Assembly (NCBI RefSeq): GCF_003932785.1
Contig: NZ_RQYT01000001.1
Location: 1 to 64,000 of the forward strand
Reading direction: 5' to 3'
Length of the DNA stretch: 64,000 nucleotides
Origin: Arachnia propionica
GTDB lineage: Bacteria; Actinomycetota; Actinomycetes; Propionibacteriales; Propionibacteriaceae
The translations under genes and the position numbers were made by a program. The first letter of the stretch is position 1. Each line of letters begins with the position of its first letter. The notes under the pieces are model-generated. The model saw nothing but the letters and a program-made list of their open reading frames with translations, searched no databases and had not been told where the DNA came from. Of this stretch, positions 36,229 through 45,215 are shown in pieces.

Positions 36229-37062
36229 TCAGTAGTGCACCGTCGCCAAGGAGCCGACCTCCTGGAAGCCCAGTTTTTCATAGACCCGGATGGCGGGGGT
36301 GTTGAAGTCGTTGACGTAGAGGCTGATCACGGGGAAGCGCTGCTGGGCCTGGACGAGCATGCCGGCCAGGAGTGAGGCCGAGAGTCCCTGGCCCCGGAGT
36401 CTCGGGTCGAGCCACACTCCTTGGAGCTGGGTCTGGTTGGCGTAGCGGGGGCCGATGTCGGCCTTGAAGATCACCTCGCCGTTCTCGACCACCCCCCAGG
36501 CGTCGCCCGCCTCGACGCGGGCCCGGACGAAGGACCCGTAGCCGGGGCCGTGCCGGAACGGGGACGAGCCAATCTCGTCGGTGTACATGGCCACCGAAGC
36601 CGCCAGGTAGGACTCGAAGTCCCGCATCCCGATGGGGCGGACCCTGGGATCGGGGGCGACGGCCGGCGCCGAGGTCAGCACCATGAGTGGTTGCCGACGA
36701 CGGATGTTGACCTCCCTCGCCCAGGCACCGCGGAAACGCGACGACAGCCCCAGGTGCACGCCCAGCGCCATGAGGCAGTTGCCGAGGATGGACGCGCAGT
36801 GCCGGGTCCTCCCGATCGCAGCCACGAAGTGCGGGATGGCCTCCGCATCGAGTCCCGCAGGAAACAACGTGCCCCCGTCGAGGCAGGCGGCGGTGAGGAT
36901 CCCGTTACGTTCGAAGCCGTGGACGGTGCCGAGACAACGCTCATCCATGCCGCACTGGTCGAGCCTGGAGGCGAAGAACAGGTTCTCGACGGGACGTTGC
37001 GCGAGAAAGGCACGGAGAGCGTCGGCGTCCTTCGGGCCGAGGGTGCGCAGCCGCACCGTCAT
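36229..37062 (-). CDS. GNAT acetyltransferase with N-terminal DUF4081-like domain
   Basis: This encodes 277 residues from ATG 37062, one base after the ispG stop. The N-terminal half (LRAFLAQRPVENLFFASRLDQ) is the DUF4081-type domain; the C-terminal half is a GNAT domain with GVWLDPRLRGQGLSASLLAG at about residue 222 as the acetyl-CoA loop and VNDFNTPAIRVYEKLGF at the end. The same pair, ispG followed by this acetyltransferase, occurs in mycobacteria (Rv2868c-Rv2867c). The substrate is unknown. Confidence 0.88.
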   Translation of the reverse strand: MTVRLRTLGPKDADALRAFLAQRPVENLFFASRLDQCGMDERCLGTVHGFERNGILTAACLDGGTLFPAGLDAEAIPHFVAAIGRTRHCASILGNCLMALGVHLGLSSRFRGAWAREVNIRRRQPLMVLTSAPAVAPDPRVRPIGMRDFESYLAASVAMYTDEIGSSPFRHGPGYGSFVRARVEAGDAWGVVENGEVIFKADIGPRYANQTQLQGVWLDPRLRGQGLSASLLAGMLVQAQQRFPVISLYVNDFNTPAIRVYEKLGFQEVGSLATVHY

Positions 37063-37063
37063 G

Positions 37064-38206
37064 TCAGGAGACCGAGACCTGGGGCTCGCCGACCTCGCCC
37101 ATCTCAGCGGCGAGACGCCGGGCCTCGACGAGCAGGGTTTCGACGATCTGATCCTCGGGGACGGTCCTGATGACCTCACCCTTGACGAAGATCTGACCCT
37201 TGCCGTTGCCCGAGGCCACTCCGAGGTCGGCCTCGCGGGCCTCGCCCGGTCCGTTGACGACGCACCCCATCACAGCGACCCGCAACGGAGCGGTCATACC
37301 CTCCAGACCCTTGGTCACCTGCTCAGCGAGGGTGTAGACATCCACCTGGGCGCGACCGCAGGAGGGGCAGGACACGATGTCGAGCTTGCGGGGCCGCAGA
37401 TTGAGGGATTCGAGGATCTTGTTGCCCACCTTCACCTCCTCGGCGGGCGGGGCGGACAGGGACACCCGGATGGTGTCGCCGATCCCCTGGCTGAGAAGCG
37501 CGCCGAAGGCCACCGCCGACTTGATGGTCCCCTGGAAGGCGGGCCCGGCCTCGGTGACGCCGAGGTGGAGCGGGTACTCGCACTTCTCGGAGAGCATCTC
37601 GTAGGCGCGGACCATGACGACGGGGTCGTTGTGCTTGACGGAGATCTTGAAGTCGTGGAAGCCGACCTCCTCGAACAACGAGGCCTCCCAGAGCGCCGAC
37701 TCGACGAGGGCCTCCGGAGTGGGTGAACCGTACTTGGCCAGGAGTCGCTTGTCGAGGGAACCGGCGTTGACGCCGATCCTGAGGCTCACCCCCGCCTCGG
37801 ACGCGGCCTTGGCGATCTCGGCGACCTTGTCGTCGAACTGCTTGATGTTGCCGGGGTTGACCCGGACCGCAGCGCATCCGGCGTCGATGGCGGCGAAGAC
37901 GTACTTGGGCTGGAAGTGGATGTCGGCGATGACCGGGATCTTCGCCTTCATGGCGATGATGGGCAGCGCCTGGGCGTCGTCGGCGGAGGGGACGGCGACC
38001 CGCACGATGTCGCAGCCGCTGGCGGTGAGTTCGGCGATCTGCTGGAGGGTGCCGTTGATGTCCGTGGTCTTCGTGGTGGTCATGGACTGCACGGCGATGG
38101 GGGCGTCTCCACCGACCCACGTGGTGCCGACCTTGATCTTGCGGGTCTTCCGACGCGGGGCCAACACCTTGGCGGCGGGCGCGGGCATGCCGAGGCTCAC
38201 AGTCAT
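37064..38206 (-). CDS. ispG: 4-Hydroxy-3-methylbut-2-enyl diphosphate synthase
   Basis: This encodes 380 residues from ATG 38206; TAGTCT ends seven bases before it, so translation is probably leaderless. It is an iron-sulfur enzyme of the MEP isoprenoid pathway that converts MEcPP to HMBPP. The N-terminal TIM barrel has [19 protein letters not shown] and [10 protein letters not shown] (here [13 protein letters not shown]). The C-terminal [4Fe-4S] domain has [15 protein letters not shown] and [16 protein letters not shown], which carry the cluster cysteines and the catalytic Glu. Divergent from cobK. Confidence 0.97.
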   Translation of the reverse strand: MTVSLGMPAPAAKVLAPRRKTRKIKVGTTWVGGDAPIAVQSMTTTKTTDINGTLQQIAELTASGCDIVRVAVPSADDAQALPIIAMKAKIPVIADIHFQPKYVFAAIDAGCAAVRVNPGNIKQFDDKVAEIAKAASEAGVSLRIGVNAGSLDKRLLAKYGSPTPEALVESALWEASLFEEVGFHDFKISVKHNDPVVMVRAYEMLSEKCEYPLHLGVTEAGPAFQGTIKSAVAFGALLSQGIGDTIRVSLSAPPAEEVKVGNKILESLNLRPRKLDIVSCPSCGRAQVDVYTLAEQVTKGLEGMTAPLRVAVMGCVVNGPGEAREADLGVASGNGKGQIFVKGEVIRTVPEDQIVETLLVEARRLAAEMGEVGEPQVSVS

Positions 38207-38252
38207 GGGGCCCAGACTACTGGGCGCGACCGGGTGCGGTTGAATGGCGATC

Positions 38253-38981
38253 ATGAAGGTTCTCATCCTTGGTGGCACCCGCGAGGGACGTGACCTGGCC
38301 ACACGGCTGACCGACGGCGGCCATCACGTCGTCACGTCGCTGGCCGGCCGCGTCTCGGCACCGGCGAGGATCGCGGGGACGGTGCGGGTCGGCGGGTTCG
38401 GTGGCGTGGCGGGGCTCGAGGCCTATCTCGCGACGGAGGGGGTGCAGGCGGTGGTGGATGCCACGCACCCGTTCGCGGAGCGGATCAGCGCCAACGCTGC
38501 GGCGGCCTGCCACAGTTCGGGCACGCCGCTGCTGCGCATCGAGCGTCCGAGCTGGCGTGACCACCCCTTGGCGGATCGGTGGCTGTGGGTGGCGGATCAC
38601 GACGAGGCCGCCCGTGCGGCTGCCGGGTACGAGCGGGTGCTGCTGACGGTGGGACGTCAGGCACTGGAGCACTACCGGGAGCTCACAGGGGTGGTTGCGC
38701 GGATGGTGGAACTGCCGGAGCATCCGCTGCCGAACACGTGGGAGGTCCGGCTGGACCGGGGCCCCTTCGACATCGACTCGGAGCGGCGGCTGCTGGAGAC
38801 GACGCGGGTCACCGCGTTGGTCACGAAGGACTCGGGTGGCCGCCTCACCGAACCGAAGCTGCGGGCCGCCGCTGAACTGGACGTCGCCGTCATCGTCATC
38901 GGCCGCTCCCCCACCCCGGAGGGGGTCCCGGCGGTCGCCACCGCCGAGGAGGCCATCACCTGGCTGCGGGAACAGCGCTGA
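38253..38981 (+). CDS. cobK: Precorrin-6A reductase
   Basis: This encodes 242 residues from ATG 38253; an ATG three codons earlier is possible. It reduces the corrin ring precursor with NADPH in B12 synthesis (CobK/CbiJ). Signatures: [46 protein letters not shown] and [15 protein letters not shown](R). It stands alone, about 22 kb from the cobO-cobB-cobA operon at the window end. The adjacent ispG gene is divergent, so both promoters lie in the 46 bases between. Confidence 0.94.
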   Translation: MKVLILGGTREGRDLATRLTDGGHHVVTSLAGRVSAPARIAGTVRVGGFGGVAGLEAYLATEGVQAVVDATHPFAERISANAAAACHSSGTPLLRIERPSWRDHPLADRWLWVADHDEAARAAAGYERVLLTVGRQALEHYRELTGVVARMVELPEHPLPNTWEVRLDRGPFDIDSERRLLETTRVTALVTKDSGGRLTEPKLRAAAELDVAVIVIGRSPTPEGVPAVATAEEAITWLREQR

Positions 38982-39115
38982 CAAGGGCCGGACCGTGGTA
39001 GCCTCGTGACGGTGCCCGTGGGACCTCTGGGTGATTACCGAGCTTCCCTAGACTGGAATACCTTCCACATCACCCTGCTCCTCCCCGGGCACCCCGAATG
39101 TCTCCAGGAGGACCC

Positions 39116-40489
39116 ATGCGCAGCGCGGACGAGGTGGCCCGCGAGGATCTGTTGACCTTCCTCAACGCCGCCTTCGTCTCGACGGGGCAGGCCGAGTTCG
39201 CCTCGACGGCTGAGGAACAACGACTGGGCATCGACTTCCTCCACGAGTACGTTCGGGGCAACTACCGGCGGCTCTACGCGCGGTTGCTCGCCGTCGGCAT
39301 CAACGACTTCCACACGGCGGAGATCCTCCGCGGTCTCCTCGCGACGGGGCGAGAGACCCCTGAAGACTTCCGGGAGGAGGAGAACGCGCTGATCCGTGCC
39401 GGTGCCCGTCGCCTCCCGCCACAGCGGTTCTGGAAGCTCACCGCCAGGCTCCGCCGGGAGGGGGTGAACAACCGCCGGGCCCGAGCGATGATCCGGCACT
39501 GGTTCGACACGCATCCGGACCCGACCTTCCAGGCGGTGAAATACCGTCGCAAGGTGGCCGGGGCCTTCCGCCACGCCCACATCCATCCCGACGGGGAACT
39601 GGCCGAGTTCCTGTTCGGGGACCACCGTTCCCCGTTCGGGACCGAACTGCTCGAGACGTACCGTCAGGCGAGGTACAGCCAGCAGGCGGTGCTGCGGCTG
39701 CCCTACTCCGTTGCCCAGGGCCTCGCAGCGAAGCACGGCATGGCCCCCGAGACGCTGGCCTCCCGGATGAAGACCCGGCTCACGGACAAGGAACGTCTTC
39801 GGGTGGCTGGCCGCACCGAGGACGTGGAGATCCGTCCCGAACGGTTGTCGTTGACGGAACTCACGTCGTGGCTGCTCAGCCGGAAGGAACTCGACGAGCA
39901 GGCCGACCAGTGGCTGGACCGAGCCGCCACGGCGGTGCTGCACCGCAGCGGCCCACTGGCCCTGACGGGCCGGGTGGCCGCTGTGCTGGACAACTCGTTC
40001 TCGGCCTCGGCGTCGAGGGAGCGACGGGGGCGTCCCCTCGCCATCGCCTTCGCCGCGGACCGGCTGCTGCGACTCGGCCACGCCGACTACCGGGGCTTCT
40101 GGACCTCCCCGTTCGAGGGGAGGCCCCGTCCTGAGGGGCAGTCGAACCTGTCGGAGCGGCTGTTGGATGCCTTGGATTGGGGAGCGACGACGGTGCTGGT
40201 GATCTCGGATGGGGTGGAGAACGACCCTGCCGGGGCCTTCCGCAGCATCATGGCACGGCTCCCAGCCGAGGTGCAGGTGCTGCACCTCAACCCGGTGTTC
40301 GACCCGCAGCAGCTGGAGGTGGCGAACCTCACCACGCATGCCCGCGCACTGGGGCTGCATCGGGCGGAAGATCTGCCGACGGCCCTCGGGTTCGCCCGAT
40401 ACGTCGTCGGCGACGGGACACTCGCCGAACTGGAGGGGAACCTCGCAGGGCAGGTCCGTCGTTTCATCGAGGGAGGTCACGATGCGTGA
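39116..40489 (+). CDS. TROVE-like / von Willebrand A domain protein (Ro60-like)
   Basis: This encodes 457 residues from ATG 39116, four bases after AGGAGG; an ATG at 39098 lies before that site. The N-terminal 270 residues are helical with the pattern of the TROVE ring, including RARAMIRHWFDTHPDPTFQ and AVKYRRKVAGAFRHAHIHPD (compare the KYR...R..AH motif of Ro60 proteins). The C-terminal vWA domain has a metal-binding MIDAS: DNSFSAS near 292 (DxSxS) and VISDGVEND near 364. TROVE proteins bind small structured RNAs and misfolded RNA. It overlaps the next gene by 8 bases. A TROVE assignment is probable, not certain; the vWA is secure. Confidence 0.7.
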   Translation: MRSADEVAREDLLTFLNAAFVSTGQAEFASTAEEQRLGIDFLHEYVRGNYRRLYARLLAVGINDFHTAEILRGLLATGRETPEDFREEENALIRAGARRLPPQRFWKLTARLRREGVNNRRARAMIRHWFDTHPDPTFQAVKYRRKVAGAFRHAHIHPDGELAEFLFGDHRSPFGTELLETYRQARYSQQAVLRLPYSVAQGLAAKHGMAPETLASRMKTRLTDKERLRVAGRTEDVEIRPERLSLTELTSWLLSRKELDEQADQWLDRAATAVLHRSGPLALTGRVAAVLDNSFSASASRERRGRPLAIAFAADRLLRLGHADYRGFWTSPFEGRPRPEGQSNLSERLLDALDWGATTVLVISDGVENDPAGAFRSIMARLPAEVQVLHLNPVFDPQQLEVANLTTHARALGLHRAEDLPTALGFARYVVGDGTLAELEGNLAGQVRRFIEGGHDA

Positions 40490-41603
40490 GCTCGCAGCAC
40501 CGCTGTCCCTGACGGGGCTGACCCCGGCACCGTCCCAGGTGTGCGGTACGTTCCGACTTGTCCCGTTGCTGCGGGACCGGGACTGCGAGGACGTCCGGCT
40601 CGTCGACGCGGGATGGGAGCCGGGGAACCGTTTCGTCATCGACGGGGATCGGTTGAGCTTCGGTTTCGTCCCGCACGCCTACCATCTGGACTGGGGAATC
40701 GCCCTCGGCACCCAGGTGTTCAAGGACCCGAAGGATCGGGGTCGGAACTGGCTGGTCACGCATCGGGCTCGGAAGCGACTGTCGCCGGGCCGGTTGCGGT
40801 TCCTGCCCCAACACCTCGCCATCGAGGGGCTGCTCAGCATGCACTTCAACCCGCCGACGATCGCATGGCCGGAACTCTCGCAGACCTTCATGCGTGACGG
40901 TCTGGGCATGCGGATGGAGAGTTTCGAGCCCGGCACGGAGATCCCCGGTTTCGACACCGCGCTCAGGACCTTCGAGATCCATCCGCGACAGGTCGGGGTG
41001 CTTGTCTTCGTCTCCGACGCTCTCGCCGCGGCCTTCGTCGTTCCCTCTCCCCGGGACTATCGGAGACTGCACCTCGGACTGCTGGACAGCCTCTACTGCG
41101 ACCTCATGATCACCTACGCGTGCCACCATCCCACCCGGTGGATCGTGGATCCCGCTCCGCACTTCGAGGGCGCGAGCACCGTCACAGAGCTCCGGGAAGG
41201 ACTGGCCTCACTCCGAAGGGAGTGGGCCCAGGTGACCAACGAGGTGCTGCTGGGTGATCTGACGCACCGCGGGTTGCGCACCGAGACGATCTACTCGCTG
41301 CCCGGGATGCGACTGGAACGTTTCGTCACCTCACTGGAACTGGGGGCGGCCAACCACATCGGGGAGCGGATCCTGCGTGACGACGGAGAGGTGCTGCACC
41401 TCAACACACTGCGACTCACGGCGTCGCAGACCCGCCGCGCCCACCTGCTCTCCGTCCTCGGAGAGCACGACTGGCACCTCCCCTCCGCCGCCGAGGCCCT
41501 CCGCATCGACGTCCCCTCGGTCGTCGCGCGACTGGAGGCGCAGGGATTCGGTCATCTCATCAACCACAACTTCAGGGAACAGGCCGCCAAGGCACGTCGT
41601 TGA
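40482..41603 (+). CDS. Unrecognised partner of the TROVE/vWA protein with C-terminal HTH
   Basis: This encodes 373 residues from ATG 40482, inside the end of the preceding gene, with GGGAGG upstream. The protein is soluble. The first 280 residues are mixed alpha/beta with many Trp, Phe and His residues (DWGIALGTQVFKDPKDRG, LSMHFNPPTIAWPELSQTF). The last 50 residues form a Fis/HTH_8-like helix-turn-helix: HDWHLPSAAEALRIDVPSVV followed by ARLEAQGFGHLI. This layout loosely recalls the ARPP-2 proteins of actinobacteria, a tentative memory. The strict coupling says it works with the TROVE/vWA protein, perhaps as an RNA- or DNA-sensing partner. The 3' end overlaps modC by 32 bases, convergently. 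Confidence 0.6.
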   Translation: MRELAAPLSLTGLTPAPSQVCGTFRLVPLLRDRDCEDVRLVDAGWEPGNRFVIDGDRLSFGFVPHAYHLDWGIALGTQVFKDPKDRGRNWLVTHRARKRLSPGRLRFLPQHLAIEGLLSMHFNPPTIAWPELSQTFMRDGLGMRMESFEPGTEIPGFDTALRTFEIHPRQVGVLVFVSDALAAAFVVPSPRDYRRLHLGLLDSLYCDLMITYACHHPTRWIVDPAPHFEGASTVTELREGLASLRREWAQVTNEVLLGDLTHRGLRTETIYSLPGMRLERFVTSLELGAANHIGERILRDDGEVLHLNTLRLTASQTRRAHLLSVLGEHDWHLPSAAEALRIDVPSVVARLEAQGFGHLINHNFREQAAKARR

Positions 41604-42660
41604 GCTGGCCGCCCCCACCGGGGTGCAGGGTGACCTCACTGGCCTTGACCACCGCCACGAGACTCATCCCCTCGACGATCCCGAGTTCCGCGGCCGCAGC
41701 AGCGGTGATGTCCGCGGCGAAACGTTGCCCGCAGACCTCCAGGCTGATTCGCTGGCCGAAGGGGCGGTCCTCCACCCCGACCACCCGTGCCGCCAGTTGA
41801 TTCCGGGGGCTGCCGTGGGGAGCCTCCTCGAACAACCCCACCGCCGACGGCGAGAACACCGCGCGAGCCGGACCCGCGGTCACCTCCCCCATGCCGGTGA
41901 TGACCGTCGTCGCGTCCAGCCGGACCCGTTTCCCCTCGCCCTGACCGTGCAGGAGGTTCATCCCGACGAAGTCGGCGAGGAAGGGGGTCGAGGGGGCCTG
42001 CACCAGTTCATCCACGGGACCATCGGCGACCACCCGCCCGCGGGCCAGCTCGACGACATGATCGGCGAGGGCGACGACATCGACGAGATCATGGGTGACC
42101 AGGATGGCTGTCTGTCCCACGAGCCGCGCTCTCAGCAGCTGCCGCAACTCCGGGGTGACCGTGGCGTCGAGTGCGGCGAAGGGCTCATCCAGCAGGACGA
42201 TGTCCGGATCGACGGCCAAGGCCCTCGCCACGGCGACGCGCTGGGCCTGCCCACCCGAGAGCTCGGTGGCCCGGCACCCGGCCAGATCGAGGCAGTTCAC
42301 GGCGGCGAGTTCGTCGAGGGCTCGTTGCCGGGCGACCTTCGCCGGCACCCCCCGGGACCGGGGACCGAAGGTCACGTTGCCGAGGACGTCGAGATGGGGG
42401 AACAACAGGGCCCGCTGCTCCACGTAGGAGATGCGACGTCGGTACGGCAGCAGGTGCCGATGCGGTCCGGACACCTCCTCACCCCGCAGCCGGACCGTTC
42501 CGGAGCTGGGTCGCAGCACCCCGGCGATGAGATCCAGCAGGGTCGACTTCCCCGCCCCGTTGGGCCCCACGACGGCGAGGGTCCGGCCCTCCGGGACGTG
42601 GAGCCGCACACTGACGTCCCGCTCCCGGACGGAGGCGTCGAGGCACAGCAAGTCACCCAT
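41572..42660 (-). CDS. modC: Molybdate ABC transporter ATP-binding protein
   Basis: This encodes 362 residues from ATG 42660, overlapping the modB stop by 8 bases. Walker A is GPNGAGKST (about 34-42), the ABC signature ELSGGQAQRVAVARAL (about 131-146), Walker B IVLLDEPFAALD, and the switch His in ILVTHD. A C-terminal TOBE/Mop domain (about 290-355, AARVVGVEDRPFGQRISLEV) is typical of ModC and binds molybdate. It powers import through ModB. Confidence 0.95.
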   Translation of the reverse strand: MGDLLCLDASVRERDVSVRLHVPEGRTLAVVGPNGAGKSTLLDLIAGVLRPSSGTVRLRGEEVSGPHRHLLPYRRRISYVEQRALLFPHLDVLGNVTFGPRSRGVPAKVARQRALDELAAVNCLDLAGCRATELSGGQAQRVAVARALAVDPDIVLLDEPFAALDATVTPELRQLLRARLVGQTAILVTHDLVDVVALADHVVELARGRVVADGPVDELVQAPSTPFLADFVGMNLLHGQGEGKRVRLDATTVITGMGEVTAGPARAVFSPSAVGLFEEAPHGSPRNQLAARVVGVEDRPFGQRISLEVCGQRFAADITAAAAAELGIVEGMSLVAVVKASEVTLHPGGGGQLNDVPWRPVP

Positions 42661-43435
42661 GGCCACCCCACTTCCTGAGCCGGGTCGACAGTGCGACGAT
42701 GAGCACGGCGATGACGATGAGCACCAGGGACAGGGCCAGGGCGATGTCGGAATCGGACTCCCTCAGGAGGTAGATCTCCAGGGGGAGGGTCCTCGTCACC
42801 CCCTGGAGCGAGCCGGCGAAGGTGAGCGTCGCCCCGAACTCGCCGAGGGATCGCGCGAAGGACAGCGCCACCCCCGAGGCGAGGGCCGGTGCCATCACCG
42901 GAACGGTGATCCACCAGAACACGCGGCTCGGGGTCGCGCCCAGGTTCGCCGCCACCCGCTCGTACCGTCCCCCGAAGGACCGCAGGGCCCCCTCGAGGGA
43001 GACCACCAGGAACGGGAGGGACACGAATGCCTGGGCGACGATGACCGCGAGGGTGCTGAAACCGATCTCGATGCCCACGGCCGCCAACGGCCCTCCCACC
43101 GGTCCACGCCGTCCGAAGGTGACCAGGAGGGCCAGACCGGCGACGACCGGGGGCAACACCATCGGCACCGTCACGAAGGTGCGGATCGCCGATGCCCACC
43201 ACCCACGGCTGCGTGCCAGGACCACCGCGAGAGGGACACCCACGATGACGACCGTCAGGGTGGACAGGGAGCAGGTGGTCATGCTGAGCCGCAGGGCGTC
43301 CAGGGCCCGCTGCGAGGTCAGCAGTTCCGGAAGCCTGACCCAGTCAACCCGGGTGACCATCCCCAGCAACGGAGCGACCAAGAGCAGGATCCCTGCCGCG
43401 AAGGGAGCCCACAGCCATCGAGGGAACTGGTTCAC
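42653..43435 (-). CDS. modB: Molybdate ABC transporter permease
   Basis: This encodes 260 residues from GTG 43435, overlapping the modA stop (GTGA). It has five to six transmembrane segments and the EAA loop of binding-protein-dependent permeases (ERVAANLGATPSRVFWWITVP, in two parts). SFARSLGEFGATLTFAGS is the strongly conserved ModB stretch. Confidence 0.95.
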   Translation of the reverse strand: MNQFPRWLWAPFAAGILLLVAPLLGMVTRVDWVRLPELLTSQRALDALRLSMTTCSLSTLTVVIVGVPLAVVLARSRGWWASAIRTFVTVPMVLPPVVAGLALLVTFGRRGPVGGPLAAVGIEIGFSTLAVIVAQAFVSLPFLVVSLEGALRSFGGRYERVAANLGATPSRVFWWITVPVMAPALASGVALSFARSLGEFGATLTFAGSLQGVTRTLPLEIYLLRESDSDIALALSLVLIVIAVLIVALSTRLRKWGGHG

Positions 43436-44226
43436 CGTGCGGGTCCGAACCCGTACTTCGCGAGTACGGCAGTTCCCTCTCCCGTGATCCTTGCGATGAA
43501 GGCGTCCGCGCCCTCGGTGTTCCCAGCACCCTTGACCTTCGCGATCCAGTAGGTGTTCGGCTCCTCGTCGGCACCGGGGATCTGGAAGGTCTTGACCGCA
43601 TCGCCCGCACTGGTGGCGTCGGTGGCGTAGACAAGGCCGGCGTCGGCCTCACCGGAGGAGACCTTGCCGAGCACATCGGTGACCTTGGACTCCTCGGAGA
43701 CCGGGGCCAGCGTCACCCCCGCCTTCTCCGCGACCTTCAGCGTGGCCGCCCCACAGGGCACCTCGGCGGCACAGATGACGAGTTTCCTCCCTTCGAGGGA
43801 GGAGTCGAGTCCGGTGATCCCGCCGGGATTGTCCGCCGGGGTGATGAGCACGAGATGGTTGGTGGCGAACATGACCGGTTCACCGTCGATCAATCCCGCC
43901 TCGATGGCCTTGTCCATGTTCTTGCGGTCCGCAGAGGCGAAGACCTCCGCCGGGGCGCCGCCCTTGAGCTGATCCACCAGCCCCGATGAGCCGTCGAAGG
44001 AGTAGGCCGCCGGGGCGATCTCGGGGAACACCTTGTTCAGCGAAGCGGCGGCGAAGACGACGACCCCGGCGGTGTCGACATCGCCGACCGACTGCGAGGC
44101 CGGGGCGGCCATCGACTCCGCAGGGCTGCCGGGAACCGATGTCGCTCCCCCGCCCTGAACCGCGGAGGCACAGGAACAGAGAACCAGGGCGGCCAGGACC
44201 GCGAGGCAGCGCCTCACCTGCGGCAT
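43432..44226 (-). CDS. modA: Molybdate-binding lipoprotein
   Basis: This encodes 264 residues from ATG 44226, overlapping the regulator gene by 13 bases. The signal ends in a lipobox LCSC with Cys at residue 19, so the protein is tethered to the outer face of the membrane. The ligand-binding motifs of ModA are present: VVFAAASLNKVFPEIAP, YSFDGSSGLVDQLKGGAPAEVFASAD and GEADAGLVYATDATSAG. Confidence 0.95.
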   Translation of the reverse strand: MPQVRRCLAVLAALVLCSCASAVQGGGATSVPGSPAESMAAPASQSVGDVDTAGVVVFAAASLNKVFPEIAPAAYSFDGSSGLVDQLKGGAPAEVFASADRKNMDKAIEAGLIDGEPVMFATNHLVLITPADNPGGITGLDSSLEGRKLVICAAEVPCGAATLKVAEKAGVTLAPVSEESKVTDVLGKVSSGEADAGLVYATDATSAGDAVKTFQIPGADEEPNTYWIAKVKGAGNTEGADAFIARITGEGTAVLAKYGFGPAR

Positions 44227-44621
44227 CCCTCGATGGTCACGTTGGTGGCCTTGATGACGGCCGTCGCCACCGAACCGGGCTCCAGACCAAGCTCCTGGAC
44301 CGCCTCGGTCGAGATCAACGACACGATCCGGTAACGACCACACTGCAACTCCACCTGGCTCATGACCTTGTCGGAGACGACCTTGGTGACCAAGCCGGTC
44401 AGGTGGTTCCGGGCGGACCTGCGTCCGACACCGTCGTCCATCGCATCGAGGGAGTCGTCAGCCAACTCGACGGCCAGATCTGCCAGGGCAGCTCCGTCCA
44501 CGACCTGCCTGCCGGCATCGTCCCGGTCAGCGGTGAGACGGCCCGCCTCGATCCACCTGCGCACGGTGTCATCGCTCACTCCGAGCAAAGCGGCAGCACC
44601 GGAAACACGAATTCTCTCCAT
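44214..44621 (-). CDS. Molybdate regulator with HTH and single TOBE domain
   Basis: This encodes 135 residues from ATG 44621; TAAAGT (44629-44634) ends seven bases before, pointing to a leaderless mRNA. The N-terminal 45 residues are a MerR/excisionase-like helix-turn-helix (RVSGAAALLGVSDDTVRRWIEAG). The C-terminal 65 residues are a TOBE/Mop domain (NHLTGLVTKVVSDKVMSQVEL ... GSVATAVIKATNV), the molybdate-binding unit of ModE. It is the first gene of the mod operon and overlaps modA, so it is likely a molybdate-responsive autoregulator of modABC. The HTH-TOBE layout is shorter than E. coli ModE. Confidence 0.85.
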   Translation of the reverse strand: MERIRVSGAAALLGVSDDTVRRWIEAGRLTADRDDAGRQVVDGAALADLAVELADDSLDAMDDGVGRRSARNHLTGLVTKVVSDKVMSQVELQCGRYRIVSLISTEAVQELGLEPGSVATAVIKATNVTIEGCRR

Positions 44622-44628
44622 GAATTGG

Positions 44629-44634
44629 ACTTTA
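44629..44634 (-). promoter_or_regulatory. -10 box of the mod operon, probable leaderless promoter
   Basis: TAAAGT on the minus strand lies seven bases before the ATG of the HTH-TOBE regulator. Confidence 0.5.
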
Positions 44635-44708
44635 TCACCGCAGAAGCGGAAGCGCTCCGTCTTCCCTCCCCCATGGGGTGGAACAGACATCAACGCTAGA
44701 GTGACGAC

Positions 44709-45215
44709 ATGACACGAGCTGCCGTCATCACCTGTTCGGATCGGGCCTCCCGCGACATCTACGAGGACCGCTCCGGACCGATCCTCCGCGACGCCCTGAC
44801 CGAGCTCGGTTTCGAGGTCGCCGAGCCCGTCATCGTCCCGGATGATGCGGCACGGATCCGGGAGGCTGTCCTGGCGGCGCAACGCGAGGGCAGCCGCGTC
44901 ATCCTCACCACGGGCGGCACCGGCGTGGGTCCCCGCGACGTGACGGTCGAGGCGGTGCGGGAGCTGATCTCCCTCGAGTTGCCCGGGCTCATGGAGGCCG
45001 TGCGTCGACTGGGAGCGGAGAAGGAGCCGAGAGCGCTCCTCTCCCGGGGGCTGGCCGGCGTGATGGAGGGCACCCCACGGGTGGTCATCATCAACGCCCC
45101 CGGGTCACGGGGCGGGGCCCGCGACACCATCGCCGTGGTCGGACCCCTGCTCCAGCACCTGGTCGAGCAGTTGGACGGCGCCGACCACGATCTCAGCCGT
45201 CCCCCGTCACTCTGA
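44709..45215 (+). CDS. mogA: Molybdopterin adenylyltransferase (MogA/MoaB family)
   Basis: This encodes 168 residues. It adenylylates molybdopterin before molybdenum insertion. Signatures: AAVITCSDRASRDIYEDRSG at the start, ILTTGGTGVGPRDVTVEAV near residue 66 (the MPT-binding GGTG), and a later PRVVIINAPGSRGGARDTI. TAGAGT ends six bases before the ATG, again a leaderless arrangement. Its 3' end overlaps that of moaC by 9 bases. Only member of the cofactor pathway on the plus strand here. Confidence 0.93.
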   Translation: MTRAAVITCSDRASRDIYEDRSGPILRDALTELGFEVAEPVIVPDDAARIREAVLAAQREGSRVILTTGGTGVGPRDVTVEAVRELISLELPGLMEAVRRLGAEKEPRALLSRGLAGVMEGTPRVVIINAPGSRGGARDTIAVVGPLLQHLVEQLDGADHDLSRPPSL

